Notes under the pieces: model-generated
The model's database searches: none
The model's input: only the letters and a program-made list of their open reading frames with translations
Told to the model about the DNA's origin: nothing
Made by a program: the position numbers and the translations under genes
Shown: in pieces, positions 41,805 to 49,856 of the stretch
Numbering within the stretch: the stretch's first letter is position 1
How the letters are laid out: each line of letters starts with the position of its first letter
Assembly: GCF_003458415.1 (NCBI RefSeq)
Contig: NZ_QRUF01000010.1
Location: 25,695 to 89,694 of the forward strand
DNA length: 64,000 nucleotides
From: Collinsella sp. AF25-2LB
Lineage (GTDB): Bacteria; Actinomycetota; Coriobacteriia; Coriobacteriales; Coriobacteriaceae
Direction of reading: 5' to 3'

Positions 41805-42239
41805 CTACTGGTTTGTTTGCCCCTCGAGCATGCCGTCGAGGGTGCGCCAGGCGAGCTCGGCGCACTTGACGCGGGCGGGCATGTGCGAGATGTCCTGGAG
41901 CTGGGCGGCTTCGTCCAGGTCTTCCAGGTCCTCCTCGGAGAGCTGCTCGCCGCGGATCATGGCGAGGAAGAGCTCTGCCAGGCGGTGAGCTTCCTCGACG
42001 GTCTCGCCGGTGATGAGGTCGGCCATGATGTCGGCACTGGCCTGACTGATGGCGCAGCCGTGGCCGGTAAAGGAGGCCTCCTCGATCACGCCGTTCTCGA
42101 CGCGCAGCTGCAGGGTGAGCTCGTCGCCGCAGCTGGGGTTGATGCCGTCGTGCTCGTGCGTGGGAGCATCCATCTCGTACTTATAGTCGGGGTGCGAGTT
42201 GTGCTCCATAAATGTGGTGGAGGTGTACAGATTACCCAT
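41805..42239 (-). CDS. sufU: SufU Fe-S cluster assembly / sulfur-transfer protein
   Basis: A 144-residue zinc-containing partner of SufS in Gram-positive SUF systems. It accepts persulfide sulfur. It shows PSCGDELTL near residue 33 (Cys plus Asp), TGHGCAISQASADIMADL near 52 and MPARVKCAELAW near 120, the ligands expected for SufU zinc. The start at 42239 overlaps the end of sufS by 8 bp, a sign of translational coupling. Longer in-frame starts read shadow sequence of sufS. Last gene of the operon. Confidence 0.93.
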   Translation of the reverse strand: MGNLYTSTTFMEHNSHPDYKYEMDAPTHEHDGINPSCGDELTLQLRVENGVIEEASFTGHGCAISQASADIMADLITGETVEEAHRLAELFLAMIRGEQLSEEDLEDLDEAAQLQDISHMPARVKCAELAWRTLDGMLEGQTNQ

Positions 42240-43557
42240 TGAACGTGCTCCAAACGTGATGCAGGCCGGCGATGAACTTGTCGATGTCGGCCTTGTCGTT
42301 GTAGAAGGCCACGCTGGCGCGGCAACAAGCAAGGTTTTCGACACCCAGCCAGGTAAGCAGCGGCTGCGCGCAGTGGTGACCGGCGCGGATGCAGACGCCG
42401 TCCATGTCCATGATGCTCGCGACGTCGTGCGGGTGGATGCCCTTGACGTTAAAGCTCACAACGCCGTGGTGGTTGTCCCAATAGATGGAGCCGATGATTT
42501 GGACAAAGTCGAGCTGCATGAGTTCGCCCATCAGATAGTGGACGAGTGCCTGCTCGCGGGCCTGGATGTTCTCGTAACCCACCGTGTTGACCAGGTAGTC
42601 GAGTGCCGCGCCCGTGGCGAAGATGCCGGCGGCGTCCTGTGTGCCGGCCTCGAATTTCTCGGGAACGGGCGCCCAGACGGCGTCCTGCTCGGTAACAGAT
42701 TCGATCATCTCGCCGCCGGTGAGCATGGGCGGCATGGCGTTGAACAGGTCCATCTTGCCCCACAGCACGCCGATGCCCATGGGGCCCATGGCCTTGTGCG
42801 CGCTAAAGGCAAAGAAGTCGGCGCCCAGGTCGGCCACATCGACCGGCATGTGCGGCAGCGACTGCGCGCCGTCGACGACCAGATAGCCGCCGTACTTGTG
42901 CACGAGCTTGCCGAGGTTCTTGACCGGGTTCTCGACGCCCAGCACGTTGGAGACCTGACCCACGGCCAGAATCTTGGTCTTGGGACCCACCTTGGCCAGG
43001 ACCTCCTCGGTGGTGAGCTGGCCGGTCTTGGTGGGATAGAGGTAGACGAGCTTGGCACCGGTCTCGCGGCAGACCTGCTGCCACGGAATCAGGTTGGAGT
43101 GGTGCTCCATGATGGTGATGACGACCTCGTCGCCGGGCTCCAGCACCGTGGGCGCAAAGCTCTTAGCGACCAGGTTGAGCGACTCGCTGGTGTTGCGGGT
43201 GAAGACGACTTCGTTGGCCTGGGCGGCGCCGATGAGGTCGGCGATCTGCTGGCGGACCTTGGCGATGGCATCGGTGGCCTCGACGGACAGCGAATACAGG
43301 CCGCGCAGGGGGTTGGCGTTCATGCGCTGGTAGAAATCGCGCTCGGCGTCGAGCACGCAGGCGGGGCGCTGCGCGGTGGCGGCGCTATCGAGGAAGGCGA
43401 TCTCGGGGTGTTGCTGGAACAGCGGGAACTGTGCCTTGTATGGATTAGTCTCGATGTCGACGGTGGGCCAGCCGCGCGAGGCCTCGTCGCTGGCGTCGAG
43501 CTCCATGGGCTCGGGGGCGGTGCAGGTATCGCATTTAACGTGCTCGGTATCGATCAT
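42232..43557 (-). CDS. sufS: Cysteine desulfurase SufS
   Basis: PLP enzyme that takes sulfur from cysteine and passes it to SufU. The 441-residue protein has FLDSAATAQRP near residue 55, EHHSNLIPWQ near 150 and the Schiff-base lysine in FSAHKAMGPMG near 255. The persulfide-carrying cysteine is in RAGHHCAQPL near 392. A 35-residue N-terminal extension containing three Cys (CDTC and neighbours) precedes the usual start of the fold. The start ATG overlaps the sufD stop (ATGA). Confidence 0.94.
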   Translation of the reverse strand: MIDTEHVKCDTCTAPEPMELDASDEASRGWPTVDIETNPYKAQFPLFQQHPEIAFLDSAATAQRPACVLDAERDFYQRMNANPLRGLYSLSVEATDAIAKVRQQIADLIGAAQANEVVFTRNTSESLNLVAKSFAPTVLEPGDEVVITIMEHHSNLIPWQQVCRETGAKLVYLYPTKTGQLTTEEVLAKVGPKTKILAVGQVSNVLGVENPVKNLGKLVHKYGGYLVVDGAQSLPHMPVDVADLGADFFAFSAHKAMGPMGIGVLWGKMDLFNAMPPMLTGGEMIESVTEQDAVWAPVPEKFEAGTQDAAGIFATGAALDYLVNTVGYENIQAREQALVHYLMGELMQLDFVQIIGSIYWDNHHGVVSFNVKGIHPHDVASIMDMDGVCIRAGHHCAQPLLTWLGVENLACCRASVAFYNDKADIDKFIAGLHHVWSTFNG

Positions 43558-44825
43558 GCGAGCTCCTCTTCAAAGTTATCGATCAGGTTGTTGCCCAGGC
43601 GGACGACGGCAGCGCGGGTGCGCTCATCGGTGGCGGAAAGCGCGGCGTCCTCCAGCTTGGCGCGGATGAACAGATCCTCGGCGGCGTTTTGGTCAAGGCC
43701 GCGGCAGGCGAGGTAGAACAGCTGCTCGTCGCGGACGTGGCCGATGGTGGCGCCGTGGTTGCCGGCGACGTCGTCCTCGTCGCACAGGATGACGGGGACG
43801 GTCTTGTTGTCGACGCCCTTGTTGGCGAGCAGCACGGTCTCGCGCTCGGTGCCGGTTGCGCCCTTGCAACCGTGCACGAGGTCGATGGTGCCGCGGTAGA
43901 CCTTCTTGGACGTGCCGGTCAGCACGCCGTTGGCGTCGATCTCGCACTCGGTCTTGCGGCCGCGGTGGCGCAACTCGTAGTTAAAGTCGCGCACCTGCTC
44001 GCGGGCGCCCAGGTAATCGGTATCGATGGTCACCTTGGCGGTGTCGCCCAGCAGGTCGCCGGCAAGGCCGGTGGCGCTGGCGCCGGCACCCAGGACGGTG
44101 TGCTGCACGTTGACGCGCGCGCCCTCGTCCAGGAACAGGCCGGTGTCGTCGAGCGCGATCCAGCTGTCGTCGAGCGTCTGCGTGCAGGTCGCATTGACGG
44201 TGGCGTACTCGTGGGCGCACACGCGCAGCACGGAGCCCACGACGCCCTCGCCGGTAACGGGGGAGTCCAGGGCGATCTGCAAGTCGAGCGTTGCCTGCGG
44301 GCGGGCGACGACATCGATGGCGGCAATCGCAGCCGCTGCGTCGACGCCACTCACGCGCACGGTAGCCGTGACGTGCTTGTATGCGGGCACATCGATGACG
44401 ATGCGCTTGGTAGCGTGCTCGGCCAAGTAGGCGTAGGCAGCCTCGCCCATGCCGGTTTCGAAGGCTTCAGCAGGGGAGAGCTCCTCCTCGAGCTTGATGG
44501 CGCCGGCCTGGTAGACGGAGGTGGCGGGCACGTCGAGCTCGGTCTCGGGCGTGATGCGGGCGCGGTCGGCGGCATCACCGGGGGCGGAGGAGCGGCGCTC
44601 GGGGAAGCGCTCGGCCATGGCGTCCATGGCGGCGTCGAACGCGTCTGTCACGCCAATAAACTGCTCGCCCAAGCCTTCGACCTCAACGGCCTCCGCGGGA
44701 GCGGCGGCAAGCTCGTCAGAGAGCTCGAGCTTGGTCTGATTCATCTTCAGCCAGCCCCAAGTGGCAGCCGGCATCGCGTTGACCTGCTCAAGGGTGGTAG
44801 CAGCGGTGTTGGTTTCCTGTTTCAT
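43554..44825 (-). CDS. sufD: SufD Fe-S scaffold subunit
   Basis: The 423-residue protein has the SufB/SufD beta-helix core with NYELRHRGRKTECEIDANGVLTGTSKKVYRGTIDLVHGCKGATGTE (about 275-320). The C-terminal GATIGHVRDEQLFYLACRGLDQNAAEDLFIRAKLEDAAL segment follows. It forms the SufBCD scaffold with SufB and the ATPase SufC. The start ATG overlaps the sufB stop by one base (TAATG). A much longer open frame upstream is a shadow of sufB. Confidence 0.92.
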   Translation of the reverse strand: MKQETNTAATTLEQVNAMPAATWGWLKMNQTKLELSDELAAAPAEAVEVEGLGEQFIGVTDAFDAAMDAMAERFPERRSSAPGDAADRARITPETELDVPATSVYQAGAIKLEEELSPAEAFETGMGEAAYAYLAEHATKRIVIDVPAYKHVTATVRVSGVDAAAAIAAIDVVARPQATLDLQIALDSPVTGEGVVGSVLRVCAHEYATVNATCTQTLDDSWIALDDTGLFLDEGARVNVQHTVLGAGASATGLAGDLLGDTAKVTIDTDYLGAREQVRDFNYELRHRGRKTECEIDANGVLTGTSKKVYRGTIDLVHGCKGATGTERETVLLANKGVDNKTVPVILCDEDDVAGNHGATIGHVRDEQLFYLACRGLDQNAAEDLFIRAKLEDAALSATDERTRAAVVRLGNNLIDNFEEELA

Positions 44826-46237
44826 TATCCGATCGCTCCTTCCATCTCGAGCTTGATCAGGTTGTTCATCTCGACGGCGTACTCCAGCGGCAGCTCCTTG
44901 GAGACCGGGTTGGCAAAGCCGTTGACGATCATGGTGCGGGCCTCTTCCTCCGAGATGCCGCGGCTCATCAGGTAGAACACCTTGTCGTCGCCGATGCGGC
45001 CGATGGTGGCCTCGTGGCCGATGTCGACGTTCTTGGCGCGGATGTCCATGGCGGGGATGGTGTCGGAGCGGCTCTGGTCGTCGAGCATGAGCGACTGGCA
45101 GCTCACGGTTGCCTTGGAACCCTCGGCCTTGGGCGTGGCCACGATAGAGCTGCGGAAGGTCTGGATGCCGCCGCTCTTGGAGATGCCCTTGGTCTCGACG
45201 GTCGCCGAGGTCTCGGGCGCGTTGAGCACGACCTTGCAGCCGGTATCCAGGTTCTGGCCGGCGCCGGCAAAGGTGATGCCGGTAAAGCTCGACCGGGCGC
45301 GGCGGCCGTTGAGCACGCTCATGGGGTAGAGGTAGCCCACATGGCTGCCGAAGGAGCCGCTGATCCACTCGATGTCGCCGTCCTCGTCCACACGCGCACG
45401 CTTGGTGTTGAGGTTGTACATGTTCTTGGACCAGTTTTCGATGGTCGAGTAGCGCAGGTGCGCGCGCTTGCCCACAAAGAGCTCGACGGCACCGGCATGG
45501 AGGTTGGCCACGTTGTACTTGGGCGCGGAGCAGCCCTCGATAAAGTGCAGGTCGGCGTCATCCTCGACGATGATGAGCGTGTGCTCAAACTGGCCGGCGC
45601 CCTTGGCGTTGAGGCGGAAGTAGCTCTGCAGCGGGAAGTCGAGTTTGGTGCCCTTGGGCACGTAGACAAACGAGCCGCCCGACCACACGGCGCCGTGCAG
45701 GGCCGCAAACTTGTGGTCGGTGGGCGGGATGAGCGTCATAAACTTCTCGTGGATGAGCGGCTCCCACTGCGGGTCGTGCAGGGCCTCCTCGATGCCGGAG
45801 TAGACGATGCCCATCTTGGACGCGGTGTCCTGCATGTTGTGGTAGACCAGCTCGGAGTCGTACTGTGCGCCGACGCCCGCCAGGTAGCTGCGCTCGGCCT
45901 CGGGGATGCCCAGGCGCTCAAAGGTGTTCTTGATGTCGTCGGGCACCGACTCCCAGTCGTGCTTTTGGTCGGTGTTTGGCTTAACGTAGGTGACGATGTT
46001 GCCCATGTCCAGGCCCTCGATGGAGGGGCCCCACGTCGGGTCCGGGAAGCGGTTGAAGATCTCGAGGGACTTTAAGCGCAGGTCGAGCATCCACTGCGGC
46101 TCGTCCTTCTTTGCGCTGATCTCGCGCACGATGTCGGGCGTGATGCCGGCATCGAGGCGCTCGAATCCCTCCTCGCCATAGGTGAAGTCGTAGAGGCTGC
46201 GGTCGATGTCCGCGACCTCGGTGCGGTTCTTGGTCAT
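44825..46237 (-). CDS. sufB: SufB Fe-S scaffold subunit
   Basis: The main cluster-building subunit of SufBCD. The 470-residue protein shows YDSELVYHNMQ near residue 130 and PTDHKFAALHGAVWSGGSFVYVPKG near 185. The segments SAPKYNVANLHAGAVELFVG and FRSSIVATPKAEGSKATVSCQSLMLDD follow, the latter with the conserved Cys. The C-terminal HEATIGRIGDDKVFYLMSRGISEEEA is typical. It follows sufC by 12 bp. Confidence 0.95.
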   Translation of the reverse strand: MTKNRTEVADIDRSLYDFTYGEEGFERLDAGITPDIVREISAKKDEPQWMLDLRLKSLEIFNRFPDPTWGPSIEGLDMGNIVTYVKPNTDQKHDWESVPDDIKNTFERLGIPEAERSYLAGVGAQYDSELVYHNMQDTASKMGIVYSGIEEALHDPQWEPLIHEKFMTLIPPTDHKFAALHGAVWSGGSFVYVPKGTKLDFPLQSYFRLNAKGAGQFEHTLIIVEDDADLHFIEGCSAPKYNVANLHAGAVELFVGKRAHLRYSTIENWSKNMYNLNTKRARVDEDGDIEWISGSFGSHVGYLYPMSVLNGRRARSSFTGITFAGAGQNLDTGCKVVLNAPETSATVETKGISKSGGIQTFRSSIVATPKAEGSKATVSCQSLMLDDQSRSDTIPAMDIRAKNVDIGHEATIGRIGDDKVFYLMSRGISEEEARTMIVNGFANPVSKELPLEYAVEMNNLIKLEMEGAIG

Positions 46238-46249
46238 TGCATCGCCCCT

Positions 46250-47050
46250 TTACGCCTGCTGCTCGGCAGCGGCGGCCTCGGCCTGGGCGCGCTGCTCGGC
46301 GGCCTCGCGCTCGAAGGTCTCAAAGCCGTTCTTGTCGATCCAGGGGATGAGCGAGGCGTCGTCCTCGCGCACGATGTGGCCCTTGACCATAACGTGGACG
46401 CGGTCGACATCCAGATGCTCCAGGATGCGCGTGTTGTGCGTGATGATGAGCATGGAGCCGTCGCAGCTCTTGCGGTAGGCGTCCATGCCGTGGCTGACGG
46501 TGGACAGGGCGTCGACGTCCAGGCCGGAGTCGGTTTCGTCCAGGATGGCGAGCTTGGGCTGCAGCAGCAGGAGCTGGAGCATCTCGACCTTCTTCTTCTC
46601 GCCGCCCGAGAAGCCCACGCCCAGCTCGCGGTTGAGGTAGGCGGTGTCCATGTTGAGCTCGGCCGCGAGCTCCTTGACGCGACGGCGGAACTCCTTGCCC
46701 TTCATCTCCAGGCCGGGGCGGCCGGCGATGCTGGCGCGCAAAAAGCTCGACAGCGGCACGCCCGGGATCTCGACCGGAGCCTGGAAGCTCAGGAACAGGC
46801 CGGCGCGCGAACGCTTGTCGGTGGTGAGCTCGGTGATGTCTTGGCCGTCAAAGACGATGCGGCCGTCGTTGACCGTGTAAACGGGGTCGCCCATGACCAG
46901 GTGGCCGAGGGTGGACTTGCCGGCGCCGTTGGGTCCCATCAGCACGTGGGTCTCGCCGGCGGCGACGTTAAGGTTGACGTTGTGGAGGATGGTCTTCTCG
47001 TCCACGGAGGCGGTCAGACCTTCGATGGAAAGCAGCGGATTTGCGCCCAT
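46250..47050 (-). CDS. sufC: SufC ATPase of the SUF scaffold
   Basis: A soluble ABC-type ATPase (266 residues) with Walker A GPNGAGKST near residue 38, Q-loop SFQAPVEIPGV near 85, signature FSGGEKKKVEML near 143 and Walker B LAILDETDSGLD near 165. It powers SufB-SufD rearrangement. The start at 47050 is preceded by GAGAGGGA. An upstream ATG at 47080 has no such site. A Gln/Ala/Glu-rich C-terminal tail of about 20 residues extends past the usual end. First gene of the operon. Confidence 0.94.
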   Translation of the reverse strand: MGANPLLSIEGLTASVDEKTILHNVNLNVAAGETHVLMGPNGAGKSTLGHLVMGDPVYTVNDGRIVFDGQDITELTTDKRSRAGLFLSFQAPVEIPGVPLSSFLRASIAGRPGLEMKGKEFRRRVKELAAELNMDTAYLNRELGVGFSGGEKKKVEMLQLLLLQPKLAILDETDSGLDVDALSTVSHGMDAYRKSCDGSMLIITHNTRILEHLDVDRVHVMVKGHIVREDDASLIPWIDKNGFETFEREAAEQRAQAEAAAAEQQA

Positions 47051-47114
47051 GCTGTCCCTCTCTGTATATGGTGTACTCATAGGTGTACTAAACCCTAGGA
47101 ATCTTCTCGGAATA

Positions 47115-47158
47115 AAGTTACTATGGGTTCGGCGTTAGTCAAGGGAAAACCCGACTAA
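47115..47158 (-). promoter_or_regulatory. suf promoter with candidate Rrf2 operator
   Basis: On the minus strand TTGACT (47137-47142) and TAACTT (47115-47120) are 16 bp apart. A dyad TTAGTC-N12-GACTAA (47135-47158) covers the -35. Fe-S-sensing Rrf2 proteins such as IscR bind sites with GACT/AGTC half-sites, so this is a good candidate operator for the divergent regulator. Confidence 0.55.
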
Positions 47159-47191
47159 TCCACTCGACTTTTTAGATGAGGGACATAAAAT

Positions 47192-47237
47192 CAGGTTTGT
47201 TTGCCCCGCGTGCATAGGATTTGGGCAAACAAGCCTG
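47192..47237 (+). promoter_or_regulatory. 15-bp inverted repeat upstream of the Rrf2 gene
   Basis: CAGGTTTGTTTGCCC (47192-47206) pairs with GGGCAAACAAGCCTG (47223-47237) through 15 pairs with one G-U. It lies 32 bp before the start codon. It could be an operator or a leader hairpin. Confidence 0.45.
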
Positions 47238-47268
47238 GTTTTGTCCCAGTAACGATGGGAGGGTAGGT

Positions 47269-47700
47269 ATGCTCATTTCTTCTAAGGGCCGCTATGCCCT
47301 CCGACTGATGATCTATATCGCGGCGCTGGGCGACGCCGAGGGCAAGATTGCCCTGCGCGAGGTTGCCGACCGCGAGCATATCTCGCAAAAGTATCTGGAG
47401 CAGCTGGTTCGTCCGCTTATGAAGGCGGGCCTGCTTAAGAGCGTGCGCGGCAAGGGCGGCGGCTACATGATGGCCAAGGACCCGGCCGAGGTGCGTGCCG
47501 GCGACATCCTGCGCGCCGTCGAGGGCAGCACGGCTCCGGTGGCGTGCGACGGCATCGACAACAGTTGCGCCCGCAGCGATCTGTGCTCGACCGTCAAGTT
47601 CTGGCGCGGTCTGGACGACGTGATCGAAAAGTACGTCGACGGCGTGACGTTGGCCGACTTGGCCGCCGTCCCCGAGATCAACTTTGACATTAAGCTGTAG
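47269..47700 (+). CDS. Rrf2 family regulator, probably Fe-S sensing, of the suf operon
   Basis: The 143-residue protein has an Rrf2 winged helix-turn-helix (MLISSKGRYALRLMIYIA, then ISQKYLEQLVRPLMKAGLLKSVRGKGGGY). Three cysteines, C93, C100 and C106, sit in the loop where IscR and related members bind a cluster. Its gene is divergent from sufC, and a GACT/AGTC dyad lies between them. Repression of suf when clusters are plentiful is the simplest model. The ATG at 47269 follows GGAGGG. CymR-type members lack the Cys triad, which favours the Fe-S assignment. Confidence 0.87.
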   Translation: MLISSKGRYALRLMIYIAALGDAEGKIALREVADREHISQKYLEQLVRPLMKAGLLKSVRGKGGGYMMAKDPAEVRAGDILRAVEGSTAPVACDGIDNSCARSDLCSTVKFWRGLDDVIEKYVDGVTLADLAAVPEINFDIKL

Positions 47701-47839
47701 GTTGAGCGCAATTCCTTAAGATTTCGCGGAGGGTTGTTGCCGTTTACCGAGGGGTTGTTGTGCAACAACGGGCGAGCTGCAATACTTAGTTTTATCTTTG
47801 CAAACTGCACTTTAACTACACCAATGCAGGGAGGATCTT

Positions 47840-49651
47840 ATGCAGCCCAAGCATTCTGCTATTGTCGCGGGCCTGACGCTGGCGCTTTCGTTTAGCGCCG
47901 TTACCGCGCCCGCGCCCGCCGCTGCCGAGGAACCCACGCCGGGCGTTGCCTCGGATGCCACCGATATCGACAAAGGCCTCTACACCCAGCAGTCCTTCTC
48001 GGGCGTGCTGAGGTCGGTCCAGGGCGTTTCGTTTGTAAACGTGACTCCCGAGATGAAGTACTTTACCAAGTACGAGAGCCATGGCAACTACAACCAGGGC
48101 TTTTCGTATGGCGACGGTTATAACGCGCTGGGCTATTACCAGTTCGACCGCCGTTGGTCGCTCATTCCGTTTATGAAGCAGGCCTACAACTACAACCCCG
48201 AAAAATACAGCATGCTCAAGGATGCGATTGATCGCGGCAGCGAGATTTCCAACGCGAGCAATGCCATGTACGAGAACGGCCAATTTACCGAGCTGGGCCA
48301 TATCGCGCAGGATGCCTTCCAAGGTGCGTACAACACCGATCCTGTTGAGTTCTCAGCACTTCAAGATGCCTATGCGTACAACTCGTACTATGCGGTGACC
48401 GAGGCGTGGCTCAAGAGCGGCCTGGGCATTGATATTTCGGGCCGCGCCGATTGCGTCAAGGGCATGGTGTGGAGCATCACCAACATGTGCGGCACCGGTG
48501 GCTGCAGGGACTTTTTCCGCTGGGCGAATCTTTCCAACGATATGTCCGACCGCGAGTTTGTGACGGCGCTCTCCAATAGCGTGGTCAACAATGTCGCCAC
48601 TAAGTTTTCGAGTCAGCCCCAGTATCATGAGGGCTGGAAGAATCGTTATAAAAATGAGCTGAAGGACTGCTTGGTTTTTATCGCCGAGGATGAGGCTGCC
48701 GCTGCGACGCCCGTGCAGCCCGAGCCCACACCGGCGCCCTCGCCGACACCTGATTCGAATGGCGACTCGAGTGACGATGTCAACGATGACAGGATGGATG
48801 CGCCCTCGACCGATGCTGACGGTAATGGCTCTGCTGGCGGCACTACCAACGACGGCTCTACCTCGAACGGCTCCGATTTGAACGGCTCTGCTGCGGGCGA
48901 TTCGTCTTCAAGCTCTGCCGGCAATACGGACAGCGCCGCCTCTGGTTCGACCGACGCTGGTTCCTCTGATTCTTCCACTGGTTCGAGCGATTCGTCCGTT
49001 GGCACCGGCTCTAACAACGGCTTCGGCTCTGACGCAACCCCTGATTCCGATGCTTCCAAGGACGACTCGAATAAGGCGCCGGACGCTCCCGTTGCTTCGC
49101 CGGACAAGAAGCCTTCTTTCTCCGTGCAGCTTGGTTCTACGTTGGGCTCTTCGCTGATGGCTGGCGTCAATAATGGCTCGACTCAGAACAAGGACAACTC
49201 TGATCAGGTTTCCATGGAAAAGACCGAGGCCGCAAAGGGCGACTCAAAGGACAAGGCTTCCGAGAAGGCTGAATCCGATAAGGGTCCTAGCTCTGATGAG
49301 AAGGGCGACAAGTCCGCTCAGAAGAAGGACGAGGATAAGAAGTCTGAATCTGAGAAGAAGGACGAGAGCAAGACCGAGGGCGAAAAGAAACAGTCCGAAG
49401 ACGACGACAAGAGCGGCGCTGATAACCAGGTTCAGGAGCAAAATGACTCCAAGACGGTGACCACTACAACCACGACGACTACAACGACCAAGTCATCTGG
49501 CGGCAATATGCCCAAGACGGGCGACTTGATCGTGATGGCGAGCCTTGCCAGTGCGAGCTTGGCTACGCTGGGCGCTACGTCCATCGTGAGCGGTAAGCAT
49601 AAGCTCGATCAGCAGAAGAAAGCTTCTGGGGAGGACAGCTCGGAGGAGTAG
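47840..49651 (+). CDS. Sortase-anchored surface protein with lysozyme-like N-terminal domain
   Basis: A 603-residue secreted protein. A signal peptide (about 1-29, cut near APAAAEE) is followed by a folded domain of about 240 residues. This contains KYESHGNYNQGFSYGDGYNALGYYQFDRRWSL, resembling lysozyme/transglycosylase-type folds, with Cys residues near 210-230. A Ser/Asp/Gly/Asn-rich stalk (about 290-430) and a Lys/Glu-rich stretch (about 450-545) follow. The end is MPKTGD, a hydrophobic helix and a charged tail. The motif is a variant of LPxTG. Poly-Thr (ten Thr) precedes it. Enzyme activity is not established. Confidence 0.85.
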   Translation: MQPKHSAIVAGLTLALSFSAVTAPAPAAAEEPTPGVASDATDIDKGLYTQQSFSGVLRSVQGVSFVNVTPEMKYFTKYESHGNYNQGFSYGDGYNALGYYQFDRRWSLIPFMKQAYNYNPEKYSMLKDAIDRGSEISNASNAMYENGQFTELGHIAQDAFQGAYNTDPVEFSALQDAYAYNSYYAVTEAWLKSGLGIDISGRADCVKGMVWSITNMCGTGGCRDFFRWANLSNDMSDREFVTALSNSVVNNVATKFSSQPQYHEGWKNRYKNELKDCLVFIAEDEAAAATPVQPEPTPAPSPTPDSNGDSSDDVNDDRMDAPSTDADGNGSAGGTTNDGSTSNGSDLNGSAAGDSSSSSAGNTDSAASGSTDAGSSDSSTGSSDSSVGTGSNNGFGSDATPDSDASKDDSNKAPDAPVASPDKKPSFSVQLGSTLGSSLMAGVNNGSTQNKDNSDQVSMEKTEAAKGDSKDKASEKAESDKGPSSDEKGDKSAQKKDEDKKSESEKKDESKTEGEKKQSEDDDKSGADNQVQEQNDSKTVTTTTTTTTTTKSSGGNMPKTGDLIVMASLASASLATLGATSIVSGKHKLDQQKKASGEDSSEE

Positions 49652-49682
49652 CCTCTCGGTTGCCAGATAACTAAAGAGTCGG

Positions 49683-49721
49683 AACGGGGTCCGGTGCGAA
49701 TGCATCGGGCCCCGTTTTTTG
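49683..49721 (+). terminator. Intrinsic terminator of the surface protein gene
   Basis: ACGGGGTCCGGTGC (49684-49697) pairs with GCATCGGGCCCCGT (49702-49715, two G-U), followed by T6. Confidence 0.87.
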
Positions 49722-49856
49722 TTGTGCAACGATTAGTTGTGCCCCCTCACACCTCTTGTTGCTACCGTTGCCCGATATGTTCGCGCGGCGACATCGGTAC
49801 GCGCGAGGCGGTCATTACAATTGGCATCGTGCTGCGATTTAGGGGGGAACGTTTTG

